Positions 1 through 5,477 of a stretch of 5,538 nt of DNA are shown here, piece after piece. This DNA is from Pedosphaera sp. Its GTDB lineage: Bacteria > Verrucomicrobiota > Verrucomicrobiae > Limisphaerales > Pedosphaeraceae. The translations under genes and the position numbers were made by a program. Each line of letters opens with the position of its first letter. The stretch's first letter is position 1. The notes under the pieces are model-generated. The model was given only the letters and a program-made list of their open reading frames with translations, did no database searches and was not told where the DNA came from. The stretch lies in assembly GCA_028293265.1 (NCBI GenBank), contig JAQGPB010000150.1:1-5538 (forward strand), written 5' to 3'.

Positions 1-48
1 TTACCGCGCGGTGGTGGCACCGTAATTTGAAGCACCAAGCCCGGCGGA

Positions 49-1101
49 TCAGGGCCGGGACGGTTTGCGATCCCGTTTACGGATTTTTGCAAGCTGACGG
101 TAGCCGATCAGCCGTTTGCGCTTTTCATCCCAGAGCCGGAAGGTAAATGACTTCATGCTCGACATAAACGTGATAGGGGTTACTTGCTGAAACAGCGGAT
201 CGGCCTTGTGGCACTTCTCCAGGTTGTAATTGGGAATGCGCGGACTCAAATGGTGGATGTGATGGAACCCGATGTTGCCGGAGAACCATTGCAGAATGCG
301 GGGGAGCTTGTAAAAGGAACTTCCCTGCAACGCCGCCGCCGTGTAGCTCCAGTCCTCCCCGCGTTCCCAATAGACGCCCTCAAATTGATGCTGGACGTAA
401 AACATCCAGACGCCGGCCCCGCCGGCCACCATCAAAATGACCAACTGAATTAGCACGTACGCCTTGAAGCCAAAAATCAAGCTAATCCCAGTCACCATTG
501 CCAGAATGGCCAGGTTCATTGCATGGACGGAATGCCGTTCCCGTTGGTCGGCTTTAGGAGATGGAAATCTCTGCCGGATCAGGAACAGAAATGTCGGCGC
601 AATGACGAACAGCACGATGGGATTGCGGGCCAGCCGATAGGCGAACCTTTTCCAACGGGATGATTCCAGATATTCCTGCACGGTCAGGGTCCAAACGTCG
701 CCTGTGCCACGGCGGTCGAGGTGGCCCGCGCTGCTATGGTGAATGGCGTGTTCCCAGCGCCAGTGATAATACGGGGTGAAAGTCAGGATGCCGGCGATAA
801 ATCCCACCGCGTCGTTCGCTTGACGCGATTTGAAAAAGGAGCCGTGGCCGCAATCATGAAAAATGATGAACACGCGCACCAGCAGTCCCCCCGCCAGCAC
901 CGCCAGCGGCAGCACCAGCCACCAGGAAATGGACCGACAGATGTACATCAGATACCAGACTGCGGCATAAGGGATGACGGTGTCTATGATCTGCCACAGC
1001 GCCCGCCAGGTCGAAGGCTGCTGGTATTTGAGTACAATCTGCTTCCAAGCGGCATTTTCCGCATGAGGTTTGGCTGGCTGTGAATTCGAATCGTCTGACA
1101 T
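49..1101 (-). CDS. membrane fatty acid desaturase, Δ12/omega-6 type
   Basis: A 350-residue integral membrane di-iron desaturase, expected to insert a double bond into acyl chains of membrane lipids using O2 and electrons from ferredoxin or a similar donor. The three histidine boxes are visible: HDCGH at residues 82-86, HAIHH at 118-122 and HHIHH at 280-284. The motifs FTPYYHWRWEHAIHH, YVQHQFEGVYWER and GNIGFHHIHHLSPRIPNYN are what I recall from cyanobacterial DesA-like Δ12 desaturases and their bacterial relatives. Hydrophobic spans lie near 36-56, 60-80, 160-176, 195-211 and 214-234, and the length fits the family. The C-terminus is very basic (KRKR, RKRDRK), probably cytosolic. The ATG at 1101 has a GAG core five bases upstream, with a GC-rich hairpin immediately before that. 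radC ends 103 bases upstream. Family is certain; regiospecificity (Δ12 rather than Δ9 or omega-3) is inferred from motif resemblance only. Confidence 0.95.
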   Translation of the reverse strand: MSDDSNSQPAKPHAENAAWKQIVLKYQQPSTWRALWQIIDTVIPYAAVWYLMYICRSISWWLVLPLAVLAGGLLVRVFIIFHDCGHGSFFKSRQANDAVGFIAGILTFTPYYHWRWEHAIHHSSAGHLDRRGTGDVWTLTVQEYLESSRWKRFAYRLARNPIVLFVIAPTFLFLIRQRFPSPKADQRERHSVHAMNLAILAMVTGISLIFGFKAYVLIQLVILMVAGGAGVWMFYVQHQFEGVYWERGEDWSYTAAALQGSSFYKLPRILQWFSGNIGFHHIHHLSPRIPNYNLEKCHKADPLFQQVTPITFMSSMKSFTFRLWDEKRKRLIGYRQLAKIRKRDRKPSRP

Positions 1102-1109
1102 AACTTCTC

Positions 1110-1138
1110 GCCAGCCGCTTTCGGCTGGCCCTTTTTTT
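1110..1138 (+). terminator. intrinsic terminator-like hairpin, plus-strand orientation
   Basis: A perfect 8 bp stem pairs GCCAGCCG (1110-1117) with CGGCTGGC (1122-1129) around a CTTT loop. It is followed on the plus strand by CC and seven T residues (1132-1138), the textbook form of a Rho-independent terminator. No plus-strand gene is recognisable upstream of it, since the desaturase occupies that side on the minus strand. Read in the minus direction the same hairpin is preceded by an A-run, not followed by a U-run, and sits directly against the desaturase Shine-Dalgarno and ATG. It would therefore act either against antisense transcription or as a 5' leader hairpin. The structure is certain; its function is inferred. 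Confidence 0.6.
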
Positions 1139-1204
1139 GTAAGTTATACGGAAATGCCAGCAGGAGCAATTGCCAATTTTAGTTTTTGGAGAAACAATTT
1201 CTGC

Positions 1205-1915
1205 TCAGGCGTAAAAATATCCCAACTCGCGGAGGGAGGCGTAATCTTGCGCGCGTTCCTTGGTGCGGCGGCCGAGGATGACGTGGTCGAGCACATCTAT
1301 CTTCAGCACTTGGCCGGCGCGGATCAGGTCGCGCGTGACTTTCACGTCGGCCTCGGAGGGCGTGGGGTCGCCGCTGGGGTGGTTATGGACGAGGATGATG
1401 GCGGAGGCGCTGGCGCTGATGGCGGATTTAAAAACTTCGCGCGGGTGGACGAGGATGGTGTCGAGGGTGCCCTGGGAAACTTTTTCGACGCGGATCAGTT
1501 TGCGGCGGGTGTTGAGGAGGACGACCTGGAAATGCTCGACTTCGTAGGCGCGGTTGTCCTCGCGCAACAGGTCGGCGATGGTTTCGGGGTTGTCGAGCGT
1601 GGGGCCGTCTTCGCGGAGTTCGAGGGCCATGCGGCGGGCCAACGTGAAGGCGCTTTTCAACGCGATGGCTTTGTCGCGGCCAACGCCTTTGATTTGTTGC
1701 AGGTCTTCAAGGCTCGCTCGGGCGAGGTGATCAAGGCGGCCGAATTTTTGGAGCAATTGTTCGGCGACCTGGATGGCAGAAACGCCCTTCATGCCGGTGC
1801 GCAAAAGGATGGCGATGAGTTCGGAGGTTTTGAGGGCGTCCGCGCCATGGGCCACCAAGCGCTCGCGGGGACGCTCGCTGTCGGGGAGGTCTTTGATGCG
1901 GAGGCCGGGTTCCAT
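1205..1915 (-). CDS. radC: RadC family JAB/MPN+ domain protein
   Basis: A 236-residue RadC homologue. The N-terminus has the family's typical opening (LRIKDLPDSERPRERL, residues 5-20), then a UPF0758-type N-terminal region with LIAILLRTG (33-41). A helix-hairpin-helix DNA-binding motif lies near 73-87 (IKGVGRDKAIALK). The C-terminal JAB/MPN+ metalloprotease fold carries the zinc-site signature HNHPSGDPTPSEAD at 177-190, with His177, His179 and Asp190 as expected metal ligands. The frame stays open upstream to an ATG at 2008, but I start at 1915 because the family begins there and the extra 31 residues are translated intergenic repeat. No clear Shine-Dalgarno precedes 1915. RadC was once called a DNA repair protein, but the original E. 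coli radC102 mutation was reassigned to recG, so its biochemical role is unsettled. All predicted metal residues are intact. Confidence 0.93.
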   Translation of the reverse strand: MEPGLRIKDLPDSERPRERLVAHGADALKTSELIAILLRTGMKGVSAIQVAEQLLQKFGRLDHLARASLEDLQQIKGVGRDKAIALKSAFTLARRMALELREDGPTLDNPETIADLLREDNRAYEVEHFQVVLLNTRRKLIRVEKVSQGTLDTILVHPREVFKSAISASASAIILVHNHPSGDPTPSEADVKVTRDLIRAGQVLKIDVLDHVILGRRTKERAQDYASLRELGYFYA

Positions 1916-1955
1916 GGGGAGCGATGGTAGGGATGCGGGCGGAGGGAGGCGAGAT

Positions 1956-2159
1956 AAAAATACCCAAATACCCAATGACGAAATACCCAAAGAAATCCCA
2001 AGCACCAAATCCCAACCTTGAGCTTCGCGCCCAGGATTGCTTTATCAGCTTACCCTTTTCTGTTCACTAAATCAGGGGAGCCTTACAAACGCACGACCGT
2101 TGAGGCTTCGGTCTTGGCGCTTGGAACTTCTTTGGGTACTTGGGTGTTTGGGTATTTGC
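1956..2159. repeat. large imperfect inverted repeat, TACCCAAA-rich arms
   Basis: The left arm (1956-2015) contains three copies of AAATACCCAA followed by AATCCCAAGCACCAAATCCC. The right arm (2113-2159) is its approximate reverse complement, built from TTGGCGCTTGG, TTTGGGTACTT and GGGTGTTTGGGTATTT. Aligning by hand, 39 of 45 positions pair, with one 7-base gap on the left arm. The arms enclose 97 bases with no recognisable gene. On the minus strand the element begins about five bases after the deoA stop and ends about 40 bases before the radC start, so it fills the spacer. A transcript could fold into a long hairpin. It resembles the non-coding tandem and inverted repeat families scattered between genes in some environmental genomes. 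Copy number elsewhere cannot be judged from this window. Confidence 0.75.
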
Positions 2160-2164
2160 CCCGC

Positions 2165-3478
2165 TCACCGCTCTTGAACTACTTCGCGGATCAAATCTGT
2201 CGGCTCGGGCGGAAGGTCGGAAACAGTGAAGGCGCTTTGCAGACGGGCAAGGGCGGATTTGGCGTGGGTGCGGTCGGTGGCGTGGACGCGGCAGAGGATG
2301 GAACCGAAACTGATCACGTCGCCGATTGCGGGGAGCATGTCCACGCCGACTTCGGGTTGGATCATGGTTTCCTTGGTCAAGCGTCCGCCGCCAAGATCGC
2401 GGACGATTTCGCCGATGATACGGGCGTTGCAGCCGGTGAGGCAGCCATCGCGCCAGGCATTTAGTTCCATGACGACGGGCGCGGTGTGGTCGTGCGAAAG
2501 TTTTTGGTGGAAGGCATTGAGGTCAGCACCCTGGGCCGCGAGCATTTCATTCCATTTAGCGCGCGGCTTGCCGGAGTCAAGGCATTCGATGGCGCGCGCG
2601 CGGCCTTCTTCGATGCCCGTTGTTTTGCCGGTCTGCACCAGCAAGTGCGCGGCGAAGGCGATGACCAATTCGCGCAAATCGGGTGGGCCGAGACCGTCCA
2701 GGCAATGGACGCTTTCCTTGACTTCGAGCCAGTTGCCCGCCGAGCGGCCGAGCGGGGCATCCATGCTGGTGATGAGCGCGCGGGTGTTGACGCCGCATTC
2801 GTTGCCCAAGGCGACCATCGCGGTGGCGAGTTCGTTGGCTTTGTCGAGCGTGGGCATGAAGGCTGCCGCGCCGAATTTCACGTCGAGCACCAATGCCTGC
2901 AAACCTTCGGCGAGCTTCTTCGAAAGAATGGAGGCGGTGATCAGGGGAATCGAGGGGACGGTGCCGGTGACATCGCGCAAGGCATACATCGCCTTGTCGG
3001 CGGGAACCATGCGCGCGGTCTGGCCGCAGATGACGCAACCGACGGTTTGCACGTTGGCGACGATGTGCTCAAGGCCGAGCGCGGTGTTGAAGCCGGGAAT
3101 CGCCTCAAGCTTGTCGAGCGTGCCGCCGGTGATGCCGAGGCCGCGCCCGGAAATCATCGGCACGCGCAAGCCGAGGCAGGCGAGCAAGGGTGCGAGCGGG
3201 AGCGAGACTTTGTCGCCGACGCCGCCGGTGGAATGTTTGTCGGCGAGCGGGCGCGGGTCTTTGGGGAATTGCAGGACATCGCCAGAGTCGCGCATGGCGA
3301 GGGTGAGGGCGCTGGTTTCCTGCGTGTTGAGTCCGCGAAAGTAAACGGCCATCAAAAGCGCGGCCATCTGGTAATCGGGGATTTTACCGGCGACGTAGGC
3401 GGAGATGAGTTGCTTTATTTGCGCGGCAGAGAGAGTTTGGCCGTCGCGTTTGGCTTCGATGAGGGAGAGGAAGTTCAT
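2165..3478 (-). CDS. deoA: pyrimidine-nucleoside (thymidine) phosphorylase
   Basis: A 437-residue enzyme, the usual size for the family (E. coli DeoA is about 440). It phosphorolyses thymidine, and in the PyNP subgroup also uridine, to the base and (deoxy)ribose-1-phosphate in cytosolic nucleoside salvage. The phosphate-binding segment KHSTGGVGDK is at 81-90, with His82 and Ser83 equivalent to family active-site residues. The family signature SGRGLGITGGTLDKLE is at 110-125. Pyrimidine-binding residues correspond to Arg168 in ALRDVT, Ser183 in ITASILSKK and Lys187. DVKFG is at 199-203. A C-terminal PYNP_C-like domain covers roughly 345-420. The ATG overlaps the stop of the upstream gene as ATGA, and no close Shine-Dalgarno is seen, so translation is probably coupled. 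The choice between deoA and pdp specificity cannot be made from sequence reading alone; the symbol is provisional. Confidence 0.95.
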   Translation of the reverse strand: MNFLSLIEAKRDGQTLSAAQIKQLISAYVAGKIPDYQMAALLMAVYFRGLNTQETSALTLAMRDSGDVLQFPKDPRPLADKHSTGGVGDKVSLPLAPLLACLGLRVPMISGRGLGITGGTLDKLEAIPGFNTALGLEHIVANVQTVGCVICGQTARMVPADKAMYALRDVTGTVPSIPLITASILSKKLAEGLQALVLDVKFGAAAFMPTLDKANELATAMVALGNECGVNTRALITSMDAPLGRSAGNWLEVKESVHCLDGLGPPDLRELVIAFAAHLLVQTGKTTGIEEGRARAIECLDSGKPRAKWNEMLAAQGADLNAFHQKLSHDHTAPVVMELNAWRDGCLTGCNARIIGEIVRDLGGGRLTKETMIQPEVGVDMLPAIGDVISFGSILCRVHATDRTHAKSALARLQSAFTVSDLPPEPTDLIREVVQER

Positions 3479-3987
3479 TGAATTTTATGCGCGGTATCCT
3501 CTCGGCCGTAATATATTCCGGGAACCCACTTGGCAATCGCATAGCTGCTGGCAGGATCTGGGGCGGTCGTAATCGCAAAATTTGTCGAGCCAACATAAAA
3601 TCCCCAATGAAAGAATCCACCACCCCAAATAATCATAATATAACGCTCACCCGGCTTACTCATAATCATAAGGGAAGCGTCTTCTGGAGGCTCCGCGTAT
3701 AGGTTTTGTATATAATCTGGAAGTTCCGAATTGGGTATTGTCACACCCGCGCCTTTATATTTGGAAATTTTGTTGAGTGCCCAAACGCGTAGTTTCTCCG
3801 GGTCGATACTTTGCTTTGCCTTCTTAAATCCAGCGTCTGCTGCGACAACTTCTTTGGGAGGGATTGATAGCCAGTAGTTCAAACCAACTAAGGCAGCCCA
3901 CGCTAAGATAACCGCAACCAAAAAAATCCAGACAATTTTTTTCCACAACCTCGAAACGCCAGAAACGGTTGGTGGCTTTCGGTTCAT
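3475..3987 (-). CDS. membrane-anchored protein of unknown function
   Basis: A 170-residue protein that I do not recognise. A short basic N-terminus (SRLWKK, 12-17) precedes one hydrophobic helix at about 18-40 (IVWIFLVAVILAWAALVGLNYW), so it is probably a type II anchor with the C-terminal domain outside the cytoplasm. That domain has a lysine-rich linker (55-77), SELPDYIQNLYAEPPEDA (88-105) and a glycine/aromatic stretch WGGGFFHWGFYVG (121-133). There are no cysteines and no obvious catalytic motif. I chose the ATG at 3987 because it overlaps the stop of the upstream remnant (ATGA). An in-frame GTG at 4050 would add 21 low-complexity residues. Its TGA overlaps the deoA ATG. Three 60-base lines within the gene count at about 43% GC against about 65% in deoA, which suggests recent acquisition or a different selective history. 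It is likely a real gene because the frame, helix and overlaps agree. Confidence 0.75.
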   Translation of the reverse strand: MNRKPPTVSGVSRLWKKIVWIFLVAVILAWAALVGLNYWLSIPPKEVVAADAGFKKAKQSIDPEKLRVWALNKISKYKGAGVTIPNSELPDYIQNLYAEPPEDASLMIMSKPGERYIMIIWGGGFFHWGFYVGSTNFAITTAPDPASSYAIAKWVPGIYYGREDTAHKIQ

Positions 3988-4073
3988 TGGTTCGACGGTC
4001 CGAAACGTTGACCTGCCTCCACCCGTTCCGCCCGCTGGACGACCTGCCACCGCAGATTGGCCGGGATGGTCAT
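3984..4073 (-). pseudogene. possible truncated HNH endonuclease remnant
   Basis: A 29-codon frame beginning MTIPANLRWQVVQRAER and ending in TGA at 3986-3984. The opening matches, from memory, the first residues of small HNH endonucleases that commonly follow antitoxin-like proteins of the type encoded just upstream; those usually continue with an RCEYCG zinc-knuckle segment, which is missing here. After RAER the frame reads VEAGQRFGPSNQ, with AGQ the last hint of the family, and no HNH catalytic residues remain. It starts four bases after the stop of the antitoxin-like gene, the expected position for the partner. Its stop overlaps the next ATG as ATGA. It may now function only as a translational coupling leader, or the resemblance may be chance in so short a peptide. 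Confidence 0.4.
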
Positions 4074-4077
4074 GCGC

Positions 4078-4305
4078 TCAGGCGGCGCGATCGTCGTTCA
4101 GCTTCTCGGTGCGCAGCCGCAATAAGGACAATAAATCCGCCATGTCCACCAGACCTTCGGCCTCCCGCTTTTCCTTGGGCGAAAGCGCTTGCCCGGCATC
4201 CTGCTTGTCGAACAATTCCTTGAGGCGATGTTGCACACCTTGCGGCAGGCGGAAGCGCGCCAGATCGCCAGGCATTTTAACTTCAAATTGTATCGTTTGA
4301 GGCAT
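4078..4305 (-). CDS. small antitoxin-like protein, companion of HNH-type genes
   Basis: A 75-residue, charged, mostly helical protein without a membrane segment. The N-terminal part (QFEVKMPGDLARFRLPQGV, 6-24) looks like a short beta region. The rest forms two helices with the pattern RLKELFDKQDAGQALSPKEK (27-46) and REAEGLVDMADLLSLLRLR (47-65). I associate the LKELLDxQDxGxxLTxxERxEAEGLVxLAxLLSLLRLR pattern with small proteins encoded directly before HNH endonucleases, or less often alone, in cyanobacteria and other environmental bacteria. Antitoxin is an inference from that context, not a demonstrated function. The ATG at 4305 is favoured over the one at 4275 because family members carry the same N-terminal strand, although GAAG lies closer to 4275. 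Its own promoter and a palindrome lie just upstream. The partner that should follow appears eroded. Confidence 0.75.
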   Translation of the reverse strand: MPQTIQFEVKMPGDLARFRLPQGVQHRLKELFDKQDAGQALSPKEKREAEGLVDMADLLSLLRLRTEKLNDDRAA

Positions 4306-4306
4306 G

Positions 4307-4333
4307 GATCGTTCGCAATCTTATAAAACGATC
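4307..4333. promoter_or_regulatory. operator-like inverted repeat before the antitoxin-like gene
   Basis: GATCGTT at 4307-4313 and AACGATC at 4327-4333 are perfect 7 bp inverted copies around a 13-base AT-rich centre. On the minus strand the repeat runs from the predicted -10 box, across the expected transcription start, to one base before the ATG at 4305. That is where an autorepressing antitoxin or other regulator would bind; alternatively it is a weak leader hairpin. The repeat is real; the regulatory meaning is inferred. Confidence 0.35.
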
Positions 4334-4359
4334 ATACTTTGAATAAATCTCCTGATCAA
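4331..4359 (-). promoter_or_regulatory. sigma70-type promoter candidate
   Basis: On the minus strand TTGATC (4359-4354, four of six consensus bases) is separated by exactly 17 bases from TATGAT (4336-4331, five of six). It lies wholly in the 62 bp gap between the PQQ-like gene and the antitoxin-like gene, predicting a start near 4324 and a leader of about 20 bases to the ATG at 4305. It would drive the antitoxin-like gene and probably the overlapping genes through deoA. Bases 4353-4349 (AGGAG) are spacer, not a ribosome site for this gene. Confidence 0.45.
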
Positions 4360-4367
4360 GTTCGGAA

Positions 4368-4712
4368 TCAGGAGGCGGGCGCGGCTGTGGCAATGTGACT
4401 TTGCTGGGCTTCAAGCTCCTCCTGCTCGGCCGCCAGCAGTTGATTTGAAGCGCCAACGGCATTGGGCACCGCAATCGAGGCGAGGCCCCAGCCGTAGCCT
4501 TTCAATTCGTTGTTCCAGCGGCCTGCTCCAGTGGCGGGGTCGAGGCAAAAAACCTCTCCCTGCGCGGTGGCGTAGAGATTGTCGCCTTCCAAGACGAGGT
4601 TTACAAAGCCACTGCCTCTGAGATGAGTTTGCCAGACGATTTGGCCGCTGGCGCGGTGCAAGGCAATCGCAGTTCCTTTGATTCCGACAAAGATGAGGTC
4701 ATTGTTTTGCAT
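4368..4712 (-). CDS. small PQQ-like beta-propeller repeat protein
   Basis: A 114-residue protein with two PQQ-type blade motifs: GTAIALHRASGQIVWQTHL (13-31) and GEVFCLDPATGAGRWNNEL (52-70). Each has the alternating pattern of a strand, a (A/D)xxTG-like turn and a closing W. The opening NNDLIFVGIKG and KGYGWGLASIA (71-81) complete the repeats. A glutamate/glutamine-rich helix follows (QLLAAEQEELEAQQ, 91-104), then an alanine-rich tail. There is no signal peptide or lipobox, so a cytosolic location is likely, unlike periplasmic BamB or quinoprotein dehydrogenases. Two blades cannot close a propeller, so it would have to oligomerise or fold differently. I recall similar short proteins in other environmental bacteria, so this is probably full length, not a fragment. 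AAGGA five bases before the ATG supports the start. Function unknown; no catalytic residues are evident. Confidence 0.8.
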   Translation of the reverse strand: MQNNDLIFVGIKGTAIALHRASGQIVWQTHLRGSGFVNLVLEGDNLYATAQGEVFCLDPATGAGRWNNELKGYGWGLASIAVPNAVGASNQLLAAEQEELEAQQSHIATAAPAS

Positions 4713-4717
4713 GTTGA

Positions 4718-4722
4718 TCCTT
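4718..4722 (-). promoter_or_regulatory. Shine-Dalgarno of the PQQ-like gene
   Basis: AAGGA on the minus strand lies five bases before the ATG at 4712. It is the clearest ribosome binding site in the window and fixes this start; most other genes here lack one. Confidence 0.7.
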
Positions 4723-4794
4723 GTTTTATTGAATCCTGAATTTTGTTTGCTGGCAATAATCGGGTATCTGCGGACAATTGCACAGAATTAGTAA

Positions 4795-5310
4795 TCAAGA
4801 GGCAGCCATGGCATATACTCGCATTGTCTTGCCGCTCGGCCTCATGGTATTTGCCTCGAATTTCATGCCGAGCTTGAGCGCAACCCGCTCTGACGCGATG
4901 TGGGCAATATCTATGAGTGCTACAAGGCGCATGATGGCTAACGTGCGAAATCCATAATCACGAACAGCCGCCGCAGCTTCTGTCGCATAACCCTTCCCCC
5001 AACAATTAGCGGCGAGGACATACGTCAACTCCACCTCATCACGTTCATCAACCGTTTTTGGCAGCAGGCCGCAATGTCCCACCACGTTTCCGGAACTCCG
5101 CTCCACGACTGGCCAGAGGTCAAGCCGCGCGGGCGGTACGGTCAAGTCGTCCTTCAATGAATTGCAAACCGTTTCAAAGTCCCGTGGACCTCCCAGGAAG
5201 CGGGTGACTTGAGCATCTGCCCAGATCGAGGCGATCACCGGCACATCCGCCTCAGTGAGCGACCGAATAGTAAGCCTTTTCGTCTCGATAAGCAGATTTA
5301 TCGCCGACAT
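4795..5310 (-). CDS. GNAT family N-acetyltransferase, RimJ/RimL type
   Basis: A 171-residue acetyltransferase that would move an acetyl group from acetyl-CoA to an amine; the substrate cannot be told. The opening LIETKRLTIRSLTEADVPVI (6-25) is the standard start of the Acetyltransf_3 (RimJ/RimL-like) subgroup. VVGHCGLLP (76-84) forms the central strand. The acetyl-CoA pyrophosphate loop is in CWGKGYATEAAAAVRDYGF (103-121), and IASERVALKLGMKFE (138-152) is the usual C-terminal motif B. In relatives the segment before it normally reads NxASIRV; here it is HIASERV, which keeps the key positions. Length is normal. The ATG at 5310 fits the family start though no Shine-Dalgarno precedes it. Such genes modify ribosomal protein N-termini, antibiotics or small metabolites; the neighbours (fabF end upstream, PQQ-like protein 82 bases downstream) give no hint of which. 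Confidence 0.93.
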   Translation of the reverse strand: MSAINLLIETKRLTIRSLTEADVPVIASIWADAQVTRFLGGPRDFETVCNSLKDDLTVPPARLDLWPVVERSSGNVVGHCGLLPKTVDERDEVELTYVLAANCWGKGYATEAAAAVRDYGFRTLAIMRLVALIDIAHIASERVALKLGMKFEANTMRPSGKTMRVYAMAAS

Positions 5311-5477
5311 AATGAAATATCAGTCGCCCTGTTGAAAATGCATGATCTTCAGAAGCTTGGATTAATAGCGGCTTGCCCCAAACTCCAATGAAGAACCTGA
5401 TTCTAAATAATAATTTTGCGGTGACGTTTACACACAAAACCATTTACAATAAAAAGACCGCCGATCCCTGACCAGCC

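Noticed and set aside
1..48. Possible gene end at the left edge (TAA on the minus strand at 3-1)
   Set aside because: The 15 codons before it begin right after the desaturase stop in the same frame, so there is no independent coding evidence and no start codon.
40..59. CCCGGC/GCCGGG hairpin over the desaturase stop as a minus-strand terminator
   Set aside because: The stem is only 6 bp with an 8-base loop, it includes the stop codon, and no U-run follows on the minus strand.
1143..1148. TATAAC on the minus strand as a -10 box for the desaturase
   Set aside because: The hexamer is good but no acceptable -35 lies 16-18 bases upstream; the nearest TTGGCA is 22 bases away.
1070..1930. Long plus-strand open frame of 286 codons opposite radC
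   Set aside because: It is glycine/alanine/aspartate/glutamate-rich low-complexity sequence mirroring radC, which has clear family motifs in its own frame. High GC produces such antisense frames.
1956..2015. AAATACCCAA repeats as a CRISPR array or iteron origin
   Set aside because: Units are about 10 bases, irregular and without spacers, and there is no Cas or replication initiator gene nearby; the inverted second arm fits a dispersed repeat better.
2226..3481. Plus-strand open frames of 372 and 331 codons opposite deoA
   Set aside because: Both lie antisense to a well-conserved phosphorylase and show no recognisable domain; they are shadows of GC-rich codon usage.
3988..4050. Upstream GTG start adding 21 residues to the unknown membrane protein
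   Set aside because: The added residues are glycine/arginine-rich and unlike a signal, and the ATG at 3987 forms an ATGA overlap with the preceding frame, a better supported start.
4728..4756. TTGCCA-N17-TTCAAT as a promoter for the PQQ-like gene
   Set aside because: The -10 box matches only four of six bases and the predicted start would fall on the Shine-Dalgarno itself, so a functional role is unlikely.
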